NCBI GenBank assembly: GCA_021186555.1
Contig: JAJKFL010000006.1
Coordinates: 46,138,138-46,202,137 of the forward strand
Source of the DNA: Reticulitermes speratus
Lineage: Eukaryota > Arthropoda > Insecta > Blattodea > Rhinotermitidae
DNA: 64,000 bases
Direction of reading: 5' to 3'
Below the pieces are notes generated by a model that saw nothing but the letters and a program-made list of their open reading frames with translations, made no database searches and was not told the DNA's origin. Positions 11,053-19,826 of this stretch are shown here, piece after piece. Position numbers and translations under genes: made by a program. Every line of letters starts with the position of its first letter. Position 1 is the stretch's first letter.

Positions 11053-11431
11053 CTTCTCCGCTCAGTAACACGATGTGATCTGTACCCCTTCCGGAAGTCC
11101 CACCCTGTGGTTCAGTTTGCAAGCGGTCACTTTATTGACTGTGCCAACACTTAGCGACATAAATCAAAGGTGAAAGTGGTAACATTAATATTAGAAACCT
11201 GTTGATAGAGAACGTACTTAGTGAGCAGTGTGACCCAGTTCTGTGATCTCAGCACTTTGTACGACAGTAATGTGTATTTATAGTCGTAGACTGCGAATTG
11301 TAAAGCAGTTAAAAGGGAGATAACCTTGAGCTAGACAGCTTAGCAAACTGAATGCGTTAATGCGTGAGACAGAGAATGTGGAGACCTGAAATTGACGTGA
11401 AGTGAACGTCAGTTTGTTACAGAAATGCGTC

Positions 11432-11475
11432 TATATAAGAGACACACCGCGTCGACTTTGGCAGACGTCTAGTCA
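11432..11475 (+). promoter_or_regulatory. Core promoter (TATA box) of the cuticle-type gene
   Basis: CTATATAAGAG at 11431-11441 is a canonical TATA box. A start site about 30 bases downstream would fall near 11460-11475, leaving a 5' leader of 20-35 bases before the ATG at 11497. Short leaders and strong TATA boxes are common in insect cuticular protein genes. The exact start site cannot be read from the sequence. Confidence 0.65.
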
Positions 11476-11496
11476 TAGGCACGAAACACTGTCAAC

Positions 11497-11508
11497 ATGA
11501 GACTTCTG
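11497..11508 (+). CDS. Exon 1 of a secreted cuticle-type protein (MRLL)
   Basis: GTCAACATGAGACTTCTG is followed at once by a consensus donor, GTAAGC (11509). The exon codes only M-R-L-L and ends in phase 0. Joined to the exon at 15191 it gives MRLL + VCLLAVTVTASFA, a textbook signal peptide that neither piece has alone. Interrupting the signal peptide after about four codons is a recurrent structure of insect cuticular protein genes. The longer open frame running from this ATG to 12039 is read-through into the AT-rich intronic microsatellite and is not real. Confidence 0.75.
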
Positions 11509-11539
11509 GTAAGCCAACCGCTGTACTGCATATATTGCT

Positions 11540-12006
11540 TATGTTTATATTATATATATGTGTGTATATACTATGTACATATATATGTGTGTATATACTA
11601 TGTACATATATATATGTGTGTATATACTATGTACATATATATATGTGTGTATATACTATGTACATATATATATGTGTGTATATACTATGTACAATATATG
11701 TGTGTATATACTATGTACATTATAATGTGTGTATATACTATGTACATATATATAGTGTGTATATACTATGTACATATATATATGTGTGTATATACTATGT
11801 ACATATATATATATGTGTGTATATACTATGTACATATATATATGTGTGTATATACTATTATATATATTGTGTGTATATACTATGTACATATATATATGTG
11901 TGTATATACTATGTACAATAATATGTGTGTATATACTATGTACATAATATATTGTGTATATACTATGTACATATATATATGTGTGTATATACTATGTACA
12001 TATATA
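11540..12006. repeat. AT-rich satellite-like array, unit about 27-31 bp
   Basis: About 16 copies of a unit built from GTGTGTATATACTATGTACA plus a variable ATATAT run. Length varies through the number of AT steps. The sequence is close to self-complementary (TATATAC...GTATATA, GTACATATATATGT), so both strands have open frames, none of them genic. It lies 31 bp inside intron 1 of the cuticle-type gene. Confidence 0.95.
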
Positions 12007-12320
12007 TTCAGTGTATTTTTATTTTATTACACTAGGTAATTGTTCATCTCAGCAACACAATTGACACAAGTTTCTATTCCTGTAATTTATACATTTGCAT
12101 AGAATTAGAAAGACGAAATATTTAAACTAGTTCACTTTAAGCATTTTCATGTCTGTCCCACAATAATGCGTAATTAATTTTTTGTTTTACACAAACTGCC
12201 TATGAAATAGTGAGATCTCAAAATGTACACAAATTCCCGGTATATACAGGTTCGTAAAACTTTGTTTTTGCTATTGCTTGATTGTGAAATGGTCAAACTA
12301 AGTAGCCGATTCCATTTAGC

Positions 12321-12390
12321 AGGTCCTTCATGAGGACCTAACGTGTCCTTCATGAGGACCTAACGTGTCCTTCATGAGGACCTAATGAGT
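12321..12390. repeat. Three copies of a 22-bp hairpin-forming repeat
   Basis: Three tandem 22-bp units each contain TCCTTCATGAGGA, extended in the first unit to AGGTCCTTCATGAGGACCT, a 7-bp stem with a 5-base loop. They sit inside the intron. A possible seed stage of a minisatellite. Confidence 0.8.
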
Positions 12391-12414
12391 CCTCAGGCAG
12401 TAAAGAAGTTCCCC

Positions 12415-12640
12415 GCGATTAGCGGAACCTGAAGTTTAACTGACGTGTTCAAAACGGCCAGCGCTTGTCTCTATCCTAAGCGAGGCCAGTCCAGTCCACA
12501 CCCTCCCATACCATTCCTTGGAGATCCACTTTAATATTATACTTCCATCTATGACTAGGTCTTCCCATTTGGTTTTCTTCCTTCAGGTTTTTCTCTTCTC
12601 TCCCCCGTACGTACTACATGCCCCGTCAATCTCTTTACTC
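12415..12640 (-). pseudogene. LINE C-terminal remnant with frameshifts
   Basis: Read on the minus strand, the pieces KPEGRK, GRPSHRWKYNIKVDLQGM, EGVDWTGLA and DRDK come in order, with at least one frameshift between the first two and a stop before DRDK. This pattern is the C-terminal tail of insect non-LTR retrotransposon polyproteins after the reverse transcriptase. It is dead, with no upstream RT domain here. Family name uncertain. Confidence 0.6.
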
Positions 12641-12771
12641 CTTTCGTCGTTCCATGCGTCTCTTCTCCCATCTGACCTCCTGTACCCCCACTAAGTCTAA
12701 TCTATACCCCGCTAATACCCTGGTTCTTGTCGTGAGTGTGACCTACACAGGCTCCTCACATTCCAAGACCC

Positions 12772-13236
12772 GTAAAATTGAGAACAAATTGTCTTCTGGA
12801 CTTTGTGAATCGTCTGGATAAAATATAAAAATCACGACGTTTCGGAAGCTGGTTCGTCTTCCGTCTTCAGGTGATGGGAGGAGAGACACCTACTGGGATG
12901 GGCACTTTATACCGACCTAATCTCAATCACTGGACAACCTCAGCCGGTAGAACCACAGCTATAATAATACCTGAGGTCAGAATATGTCAGCGGAAGATAA
13001 CAGATGAATAAGCATTAAAAAATTGTCGTGTAAAGGAACAGACGTAGAACGAAGATAGAATAGAAGATAAACATTCTTTACATCAAATAATGTCCATGGA
13101 GATGCCCTGCGTAGTGTAGGAGGCGGAAATTATGACGAAAGAAGAACCATTTTCCTAAACGTCGTGATTTTAAATTTTATATTTTATCCAGACGATGGAC
13201 AAAGTCCAGAAGACATTTGGTTCTCAATTTTATACA
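12772..13236. mobile_element. Fold-back element, family B, about 465 bp
   Basis: The left arm (12772-12846) runs from GTAAAATTGAGAACAAAT through TCTTCTGGACTTTGTG and TCTGGATAAAATATAAA to ATCACGACGTTTCGG. The right arm (13154-13233) is its reverse complement: AACGTCGTGATTT, TTTTATCCAGACGATGGACA, AAGTCCAGAAGACA, GGTTCTCAATTTTA. The arms are about 75-80 bp with few mismatches, and the loop is about 300 bp of unique sequence without coding capacity. It is a non-autonomous long-inverted-repeat element. Confidence 0.85.
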
Positions 13237-13734
13237 CCGTCGTCAGAACCTTTACCCGTAAAATTGTTTATATAAAGTTTGAAACACTTCTAAAATCAAA
13301 TTTAAGTGTCTGTCTGTTAGTAACAAACATTTGTCTGTCTGAATATTTGTCTGAATGTTTGTTTGTCCGAATATTTGTCTGTCCGATTGTGTCTCTGAGT
13401 CTACTGTTGCGATGTGTCTGAACAATTTCAAGCCGTGTGGTTACTTTATGTTGCTGCCGGCGTCAGTTCCAGCAGTCCTGCTTTATGCACGCAGCATCTG
13501 GAAATCTGGAAACGTTCAAATATTTGGAGCGACATAGTGAGTGAGAATTGCGTGCATTAGTGAATTAAAGGCGTCGTAACTTCAGGGAATACTGGCCACA
13601 CATTGCTTTGCCATTTGCTGTCTGAGAACACAAGCTGGGGGGTTTTGAAAATAGGGTGCTGGGGAGGGCGCTTGGGACTGGAGGGGGTAGGTGACGGGAA
13701 ACTAGAGAAAACTACACACTGATGAGCTTGATGA

Positions 13735-14005
13735 TATATACTCCTCATCAAACATTATACGGGAGATGAAATCGTTTTGGATGAGAAGGGCCCAACATGT
13801 ATGGGGGAGAAAAATATACAGAGGGGTTTGGTGGGGGAAAACCACTTAGAAGACCAAGACGTAAATGGAGAATATATTTAAATGGATCTTAAATGGGGTT
13901 GTCGACTTAATCTTGATAAGGGAAGCATGGACATGGTAGTTAATTTGTGTGGTTTACAAGATGCGTGTTAAGTTCTTGACTGGCTGAACAACTAGCAGCT
14001 TTATG
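13735..14005 (+). pseudogene. Degenerate LINE C-terminal remnant
   Basis: The + frames give YSSSNIIREMKSFWMRRAQH, then after frame changes a G-K-R-P-type segment (AGAAGACCAAGACGTAAATGG, cut here to its meaning: RRPRRKW-like) and NVDLILIREA-like remnants, ending in MRVKFLTG. The order matches the conserved tail (nucleic-acid-binding plus GRPRRRW-like) of the other LINE remnants in the window. Several stops and frameshifts show that it is inactive. Confidence 0.5.
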
Positions 14006-14044
14006 AGATAGACTCTGATGCATTTAGTTAGGCAGTTAGTCGGC

Positions 14045-14211
14045 CCACACTTCGTGTTTGTGTGTTTTAAGGATATCAGAGCAATCTGCAAACATTTCTT
14101 TACGCAGTGCTCAATTAATGGTTTTATAACCGAGACAGAATGTGTTTACTGCGCGGTACGGACTCAATCTTTATATATAATTTAGGTTACTTTGGGTCTT
14201 TAAAGTGTTAA
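14045..14211 (-). mobile_element. Single-monomer relic of the 114-bp-repeat MITE
   Basis: GTTTACTGCGCGGTACGGAC (14145-14164), preceded by a diverged monomer, is followed by an element end GGGTCTTTAAAGTGTTAA closing in TTAA at 14211. This copy carries only about one monomer, so it shows what the element looks like without array expansion. Confidence 0.65.
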
Positions 14212-14514
14212 ATTGGTTATACTAGATGTCAGTACTTACTGCCCTGGGGTCGAAATGATTACGACGGATGATTCCTGGGGGGTAAAGGCGGCTGGTGCGT
14301 GGGTTGAAAACCTACAACCTTGATGTGCCGATTGTCGTGAAATTCTGGGCGCTTCAACCTCCTGGAGCCCTAAGGACCTGTCCAGGACTGTACTTGGATA
14401 GCTTACCTTTCTTTAGATGTCCCTACTGAAAGTGACAGAGCTTATATTGTTGTGGGTGTTTTGCTGACGCAGTTTGCCTCCGCATTACAGAGTTTTATTG
14501 TAACGAAAATTCAG

Positions 14515-14698
14515 TACTTCCGGCATGTGAAGCTGTGTTCTAGGACTTACAGTTCCCGACGTTTCGAAGCGTCGTGTTACCCTCTTCTTCAGGGTATTCT
14601 TCTTTAACTGCTTTACCCTGAAGATGAAGGCACTGCAATCCTTCGAAACGTCGGGAACTCTTAGTTCAAGGACGCAACGTCACATGCCGGAAGGCTTT
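14515..14698. mobile_element. Fold-back element, family C, 184 bp
   Basis: CTTCCGGCATGTGAAGC (14517) pairs with GTCACATGCCGGAAG at 14679-14693, and AGTTCCCGACGTTTCGAAG (14551) pairs with CTTCGAAACGTCGGGAACT near 14641-14659. Between them a second small dyad (CTTCTTCAGGGTA / TACCCTGAAGATGAAG) lies near the centre. The whole element can fold into one long hairpin. No coding capacity. Confidence 0.85.
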
Positions 14699-14727
14699 AA
14701 TCTCAGCTGTTCATCGTACAAGACATA

Positions 14728-15001
14728 TATAAGGTAAAGGTAAAGGTAAAGATCTCCCTATAACACGTCATGAAGGCCCAGAGGGGAAGTAGAAGTATAG
14801 CTCTACTCTTTCTTTAACCTCGGCGCTAGATGTGGTTGGTGGTCAACGCCACGCCCCGGCTGCTTTACCCCCGGGAATGACCCGGTACCCATTGTAGATG
14901 AGGCTTGGTGGGCCCAGGGTCGGTCTGGACAGGTGCTGAAAATCTCGCCACCACCGGGATTCGATCCCCGGACCGTCCAGCCCGTAGCGAGTCGCTGTGA
15001 C
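14728..15001 (-). mobile_element. tRNA-derived SINE, family S, reverse orientation
   Basis: On the minus strand the head is at about 15001 and includes GGGATCGAATCCCGG (B box, 14957-14972). The body has CCTGGGCCCACCAAGCCTC near 14905-14920 and the 3' region ends in GGTAAAGGTAAAGGTAAAG-type tail repeats (plus-strand 14731-14750). It lies in intron 1, antisense to the gene. Confidence 0.65.
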
Positions 15002-15190
15002 AAAAAGAGAATGTGTGTTTGTTACATAAAGACACTGATTTCAGAAAGTCATGTATTAATGACAGTATTGTATAACTTACGACCCATGACCATCTTGGCA
15101 CTAAATAAAATTAAGGTCCTATATTTGTTGTACCTTCATTACGAACCATATCTAACCTCAGCAGTTGATGTAGTACGATCTGATCTGTAG

Positions 15191-15814
15191 GTCTGTCTGC
15201 TGGCCGTAACGGTAACAGCCTCGTTCGCTGCTCCTCAGTTCGACGACGACTTCGGTTCACCTAGTGGGCCAGGAGACCACGCCACCGCCGAGAGTTACTC
15301 TCACACCAGCTTCGGTAGCCCGCACAAGGTCAAGGTCAAGACCATCGTGATCAACAAGGAAGTGAAGGTCCCGGTTGAGAAGCCGTATCCTGTCACTGTG
15401 GAAAAGAAAGTTCCTTATCCAGTACAAATACCAGTTGAAGTCAAGGTTGAGAAACCTTATCCTGTTGAAGTAGTCAAACCTTATCCTGTATACGTCGAGA
15501 AAAAGGTCCCATATCCTGTTGAGAAGACAGTGGCTTACCCTGTGAAAGTCCCGTACAAAGTACCTGTCCCATATAAGGTCCCTGTTCACGTTGAGAAACC
15601 ATATCCCGTCCATGTCGAAATTCCACATCCAGTCCCTCATCCCTATTTCGTCGAGAAGAAAACTCCTGTGTTTTTTAAGAAGGACGAGGAGGGAGAGTTT
15701 CAGAGCACGACAGCTTCGGCTTTTGACGTGCAGCCTGTGAGGCGAAGACGCGTCACACAGTGTCAGACCGCTTATAACCGATCACCTGCTTGTCTCACGG
15801 TCCAAATAACTTAA
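15191..15814 (+). CDS. Exon 2: secreted PYPV/VEK-repeat cuticle-type structural protein
   Basis: Spliced to MRLL (11497-11508) this gives a protein of about 211 residues. Residues 1-17/18 are a signal peptide (MRLL, VCLLAVTVTASFA). Residues about 19-49 are acidic and Gly/Ser/His-rich (APQFDDDFGSPSGPG). Residues about 50-161 are a low-complexity Val/Lys/Pro/Tyr region with six PYPV motifs plus one AYPV, spaced by VEK or VKVP (VEKPYPVTVEKKVPYPV). A charged tail (FFKKDEEGEF) follows, and the last 30 residues (QPVRRRRVTQ...) look non-repetitive and could reflect a late frameshift or mis-called end. No R&R chitin-binding motif is seen. Proteins of this type are secreted into insect cuticle or other extracellular matrix, but that role is inferred from composition and gene structure. 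The opposite-strand open frame is a mirror of the repeat. Confidence 0.75.
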   Translation, partial: VCLLAVTVTASFAAPQFDDDFGSPSGPGDHATAESYSHTSFGSPHKVKVKTIVINKEVKVPVEKPYPVTVEKKVPYPVQIPVEVKVEKPYPVEVVKPYPVYVEKKVPYPVEKTVAYPVKVPYKVPVPYKVPVHVEKPYPVHVEIPHPVPHPYFVEKKTPVFFKKDEEGEFQSTTASAFDVQPVRRRRVTQCQTAYNRSPACLTVQIT

Positions 15815-15947
15815 TATTCTAGCTGATTTTGGATGTATTTGATGTAGTATTGTCGTCACATGGCATGATCATAATATCACATGACGTCACATTCCTCACT
15901 GCTCACTGTTCTATGTATAACCTTAACTTAAATCATTCCTTTGTGAT

Positions 15948-15973
15948 AATAAACAATTATACTGTATAATAAA
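15948..15973 (+). terminator. Polyadenylation signals of the cuticle-type gene
   Basis: Two AATAAA hexamers (15948-15953 and 15968-15973) lie 134 and 154 bases after the stop codon, followed by a T-rich stretch. This is a normal distance for an insect 3' UTR. Confidence 0.65.
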
Positions 15974-16279
15974 TATTTTTAGTTGTGATTTTCGGTGTTC
16001 TGCTCTATCATTGTCCTATTTATACTGCAGATATTTCTACATGCCTATTTCATCTCCATCGAACAAACTGTCCGCACGACCATCCATTTACTGCGTGCAG
16101 CTTGCAGTACAGTGGTCGTGACCAATTACACTACAGACAACATCACTTGCTAGCTGAGCTCCTTAAGGCCTGAGTCATGACATGGCCGGCTGGATACGGT
16201 TTTTCTGTTATTACGTGTAAAAATTCAGTTCCCACTCCACAGAAAATATGGAGCACCTTCATTACCAATGCTAATTTCC

Positions 16280-16410
16280 TCATGCTGCTTCGTAAAGTAA
16301 TCGCTGTTTATTCTGTGAGGAATTTAAAACAATTCACTGTAGGGCGATATGTATCTTTTGAATTTTGAAGCTGATGGTGGTTGTAATTCCTACTGTGTTT
16401 TAAGGGTTAA
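16280..16410 (+). mobile_element. Relic of the 114-bp-repeat MITE
   Basis: GTAATCGCTGTTTATTCTG matches the monomer core (AATAATCGCTGTTTGTTCTG). The end TTTTAAGGGTTAA closes in TTAA at 16410. It is strongly diverged with no array, and lies just downstream of the gene's poly(A) signals. Confidence 0.5.
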
Positions 16411-16429
16411 CTAATGTTTTCTTTTCCTG

Positions 16430-19400
16430 AATGAGTAAAATCGATATCAGTCTTAACACGGCTATCTTTATTAGACAAATAGTCTATGTGTCTAATTGAG
16501 CAATATGTTTTGACCTAAGTTGGGTCGTCTTCAGGCTTTTGTAATCATTAAAAACACACTGTGCAAGACAATATTTAAGTATAAAATTAATCATGCTCTT
16601 TTAAGAGGTAGAATGAAATAAAATAAATTAATGTAAACCGGAATGTAATTTGTAAATAATTTATATATTACCTCCGACTGATATTTTATTCGATGTTATA
16701 TTGCTTCATTTTACATTCTTTTATTTATTCCACTCATTTCAAAAATTCTAAAAAGAGAAACGGTTAGTTATGTGTTTATGTAGTGTCTTCGTCATGTGAT
16801 TATGTAGTGTCTTCCTCGTGTGTTTATGTAGTATCTTCGTCATGTGATTATGTAGTGTCTTCCTCGTGTGTTTATGTAGTATCTTCGTCATGTGATTATG
16901 TAGTGTCTTCGTCGTGTGATTATGTAGTGTCTTCCTCGTGTGTTTATGTAGTATCTTCGTCATGTGATTATGTAGTGTCTTCCTCTGTGTTTATGTAGTA
17001 TCTTCGTCATGTGATTATGTAGTGTCTTCGTCGTGTGATTATGTAGTGTCTTCCTCGTGTGTTTATGTAGTATCTTCGTCATGTGATTATGTAGTGTCTT
17101 CCTCGTGTGTTTATGTAGTATCTTCGTCATGTGATTATGTAGTGTCTTCCTCGTGTGTTTATGTAGTATCTTCGTCATGTGATTATGTAGTGTCTTCGTC
17201 GTGTGATTATGTAGTGTCTTCCTCGTGTTTATGTAGTATCTTCGTCATGTGATTATGTAGTGTCTTCCTCGTGTGTTTATGTAGTATCTTCGTCATGTGA
17301 TTATGTAGTGTCTTCGTCGTGTGATTATGTAGTGTCTTCCTCGTGTGTTTATGTAGTATCTTCGTCATGTGATTATGTAGTGTCTTCCTCGTGTGTTTAT
17401 GTAGTATCTTCGTCGTGTGATTATGTAGTGTCTTCCTCGTGTGTTTATGTAGTATCTTCGTCATGTGATTATGTAGTGTCTTCCTCGTGTGTTTATGTAG
17501 TATCTTCGTCATGTGATTATGTAGTGTCTTCCTCGTGTGTTTATGTAGTATCTTCGTCATGTGAATTATGTAGTGTCTTCCTCGTGTGTTTATGTAGTAT
17601 CTTCGTCATGTGATTATGTAGTGTCTTCCTCGTGTGTTTATGTAGTATCTTCGTCATGTGATTATGTAGTTTCTTCGTCATGTGATTATGTAGTGTCTTC
17701 CCCGTGTGTTTATGTAGTGTCTTCGTCATGTGATTATGTAGTGTCTTCGTCATGTGATTATGTAGTGTCTTCGTCATGTGATTATGTAGTGTCTTCGTCA
17801 TGTGATTATGTAGTGTCTTCCTCGTGTGTTTATGTAGTGTCTTCGTCATGTGATTATGTAGTGTATCCGTCATGTGATTATGTAGTGTCTTCGTCATGTG
17901 ATTATGTAGTGTCTTCCTCGTGTGTTTATGTAGTGTCTTCGTCATGTGATTATGTAGTGTATCCGTCATGTGATTATGTAGTGTCTTCGTCATGTGATTA
18001 TGTAGTGTCTTCGTCATGTGATTATGTAATGTTTTCGTCATGTCATTATGTAGTGTCTTCTTCGTGTGTTTATATAGTGTGTCCGTCATGTGATTATGTA
18101 GTGTCTTCTTCGTGTGTTTATGTAGTATCTTCGTCATGTGATTATGTAGTGTCTTCGTCATGTGATTATGTAGTGTCTTCCTCGTGTGTTTATGTAGTGT
18201 CTTCGTCATGTGATTATGTAGTGTATCCGTCATTTGATTATGTATTGTCTTCGTCATGTGATTATGTAGTGTCTTCGTAATGTGATTATGTAGTGTTTTC
18301 GTCATGTGATTATGTAGTGTCTTCCTCGTGTGTTTATGTAGTATCTTCGTCATGTGATTATGTAGTGTCTTCGTCGTGTGATTATGTAGTGTCTTCGTCA
18401 TGTGATTATGTAGTGTCTTCGTCATGTGATTATGTAGTGTCTTCGTCATGTGATTATGTAGTGTCTTCGTCATGTGATTATGTAGTGTCTTCGTCATGTG
18501 ATTATGTAGTGTCTTCCTCGTGTGATTATGTAGTGTCTTCGTCATGTCATTATGTAGTGTCTTCCTCGTGTGTTTATGTAGTGTCTTCCTCATGTGTTTA
18601 TGTAGTGACTTCGTCATGTAATTATGTAGTGTCTTCTTCGTGTGTTTATGTAGTGTCTTCGTCATGTGATTATGTAGTGTCGTCCTCGTGTATTTATGTA
18701 GTGTCTTCGTCATGTAATTATGTAGTGTCTTCTTCGTGTGTTTATGTAGTGTCTTCGTCATGTAATTATGTAGTGTCTTTTTCGTGTGTTTATGTAGTGT
18801 CTTCGTCATGTAATTATGTAGTGTCTTCATGTGTGTTTATGTAGTGTCTTCGTCATGTGATTATGTAGTGTCTTCCTCGTGTATTTATGTAGTGTCTTCG
18901 TCATGTAATTATGTAGTGTCTTCTTCGTGTGTTTATGTAGTCTTCGTTATGTAATTATGTAGTGTCTTCTTCGTGTGTTTATGTAGTGTCTTCGCCATGT
19001 AATTATGTAGTGTCTTCTTCGTGTGTTTATGTAGTGTCTTCGTCATGTAATTATGTAGTGTCTTCTTCGTGTGTGTTTATGTAGTGTCTTCGTCATGTGA
19101 TTATATAGTGTCTTCGTCATGTAATTATGTAGTGTCTTCTTCGTGTGTTTATGTAGTCTTCGTCATGTAATTATGTAGTGTCTTCTTCGTGTGTTTATGT
19201 AGTGTCTTCGTCATGTGTTTATGTAGTGTCTTCCTCTTGTGTTTATGTAGTGTCTTCGTCTTGTGATTATGTAGTGTGTCCGTCATGTGATTATGTAGTG
19301 TCTTCCTCGTGTGTTTATGTAGTATCTTCGTCATGTGATTATGTAGTGTCTTCGTCATGTGATTATGTAGTGTCTTTCTCGTGTGCTTATGTAATGTCTT

Positions 19401-19710
19401 CGTCATGTAATTATGTAGTGTCTTCGTCATGTGATTATGTAGTGTCTTCCTCGTGTGTTTATGTAGTATCTTCGTCATATGATTATGTAGTGTCTTCGTC
19501 ATGTGATTATGTAGTGTATTTCTCGTGTGTTTATGTAGTGTCTTCGTCATATGATTATGTAGTGTCTTCGTCATGTGATTATGTAGTGTCTTCCTCCTTG
19601 TAGTTTTTAAGAATAAGAGCCCTAATTTAGGTCGAAACATGTTGCTCAATTAGACACACGGACTCTTTGTCTAACAAAGACAGTCGTATTGACACTCATA
19701 TTCACTCTAC
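16430..19710. mobile_element. Fold-back element carrying a 2.8-kb internal minisatellite
   Basis: The left arm at about 16433-16528 contains TAGTCTATGTGTCTAATTGA and ATGTTTTGACCTAA. The right arm at about 19618-19707 contains the reverse complement with a few mismatches (TTAGGTCGAAACATGTTG, TCAATTAGACACACGGACT). The arms are about 95 bp. Between them lie about 240 bp of unique AT-rich DNA and the whole 24-bp array. The arrangement shows that the minisatellite grew inside a transposable element. Confidence 0.8.
16769..19598. repeat. 24-bp minisatellite array with 48-bp dimers
   Basis: About 118 copies of a 24-bp unit (TGATTATGTAGTGTCTTCGT plus CATG). In the first kilobase two variants alternate (GTCATGTGATTATGTAGTGT and CTCGTGTGTTTATGTAGTAT), forming a 48-bp dimer. 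From about 17700 the monomeric ATGTGATTATG type dominates in runs, then dimers with GTAATTATG and TCTTCGTGTG return after 18600. Both strands are open through it (the 429-codon and 239-codon frames), which is a by-product of a stop-free multiple of three. Confidence 0.96.
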
Positions 19711-19826
19711 TCATGTATGTCACTGACACACAACGTCATGTCACACTTAAATATTTTTTTCCTCTTTATTGTTGTTGCCTGTTTATTTTTGAGGTTAAGA
19801 AGTGCCTCTTTACACTGAATGGAAAC

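Larger units (their letters stand above)
11509..15190 (+). other. Intron 1 of the cuticle-type gene (3.7 kb, repeat-filled)
   Basis: The donor is GTAAGC at 11509 and the acceptor is GATCTGTAG ending at 15190, with a weak pyrimidine tract. The intron contains an AT-rich microsatellite, a three-copy palindromic repeat, two LINE remnants, a fold-back element of about 460 bp, a relic of the 114-bp-repeat MITE, a second fold-back element and a SINE. The stretch 12007-12320 shows nothing recognised. Confidence 0.65.

Noticed and set aside
11497..12039. 180-residue frame starting at the real ATG of exon 1
   Set aside because: After MRLL it passes a consensus splice donor and enters an AT-rich microsatellite giving YVCIYYVHI repeats, so it is intron read-through.
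15257..15640. 127-residue minus-strand frame rich in D/R/F
   Set aside because: It is the mirror of the PYPV/VEK repeat coding exon on the + strand, which has a signal peptide, splice sites and poly(A) signals.
17541..18830. 429-residue TLHNHMTK repeat protein (minus) and VVSSSCDY frames (plus)
   Set aside because: Both strands of the same 24-bp minisatellite are open, and the array lies inside a fold-back element.
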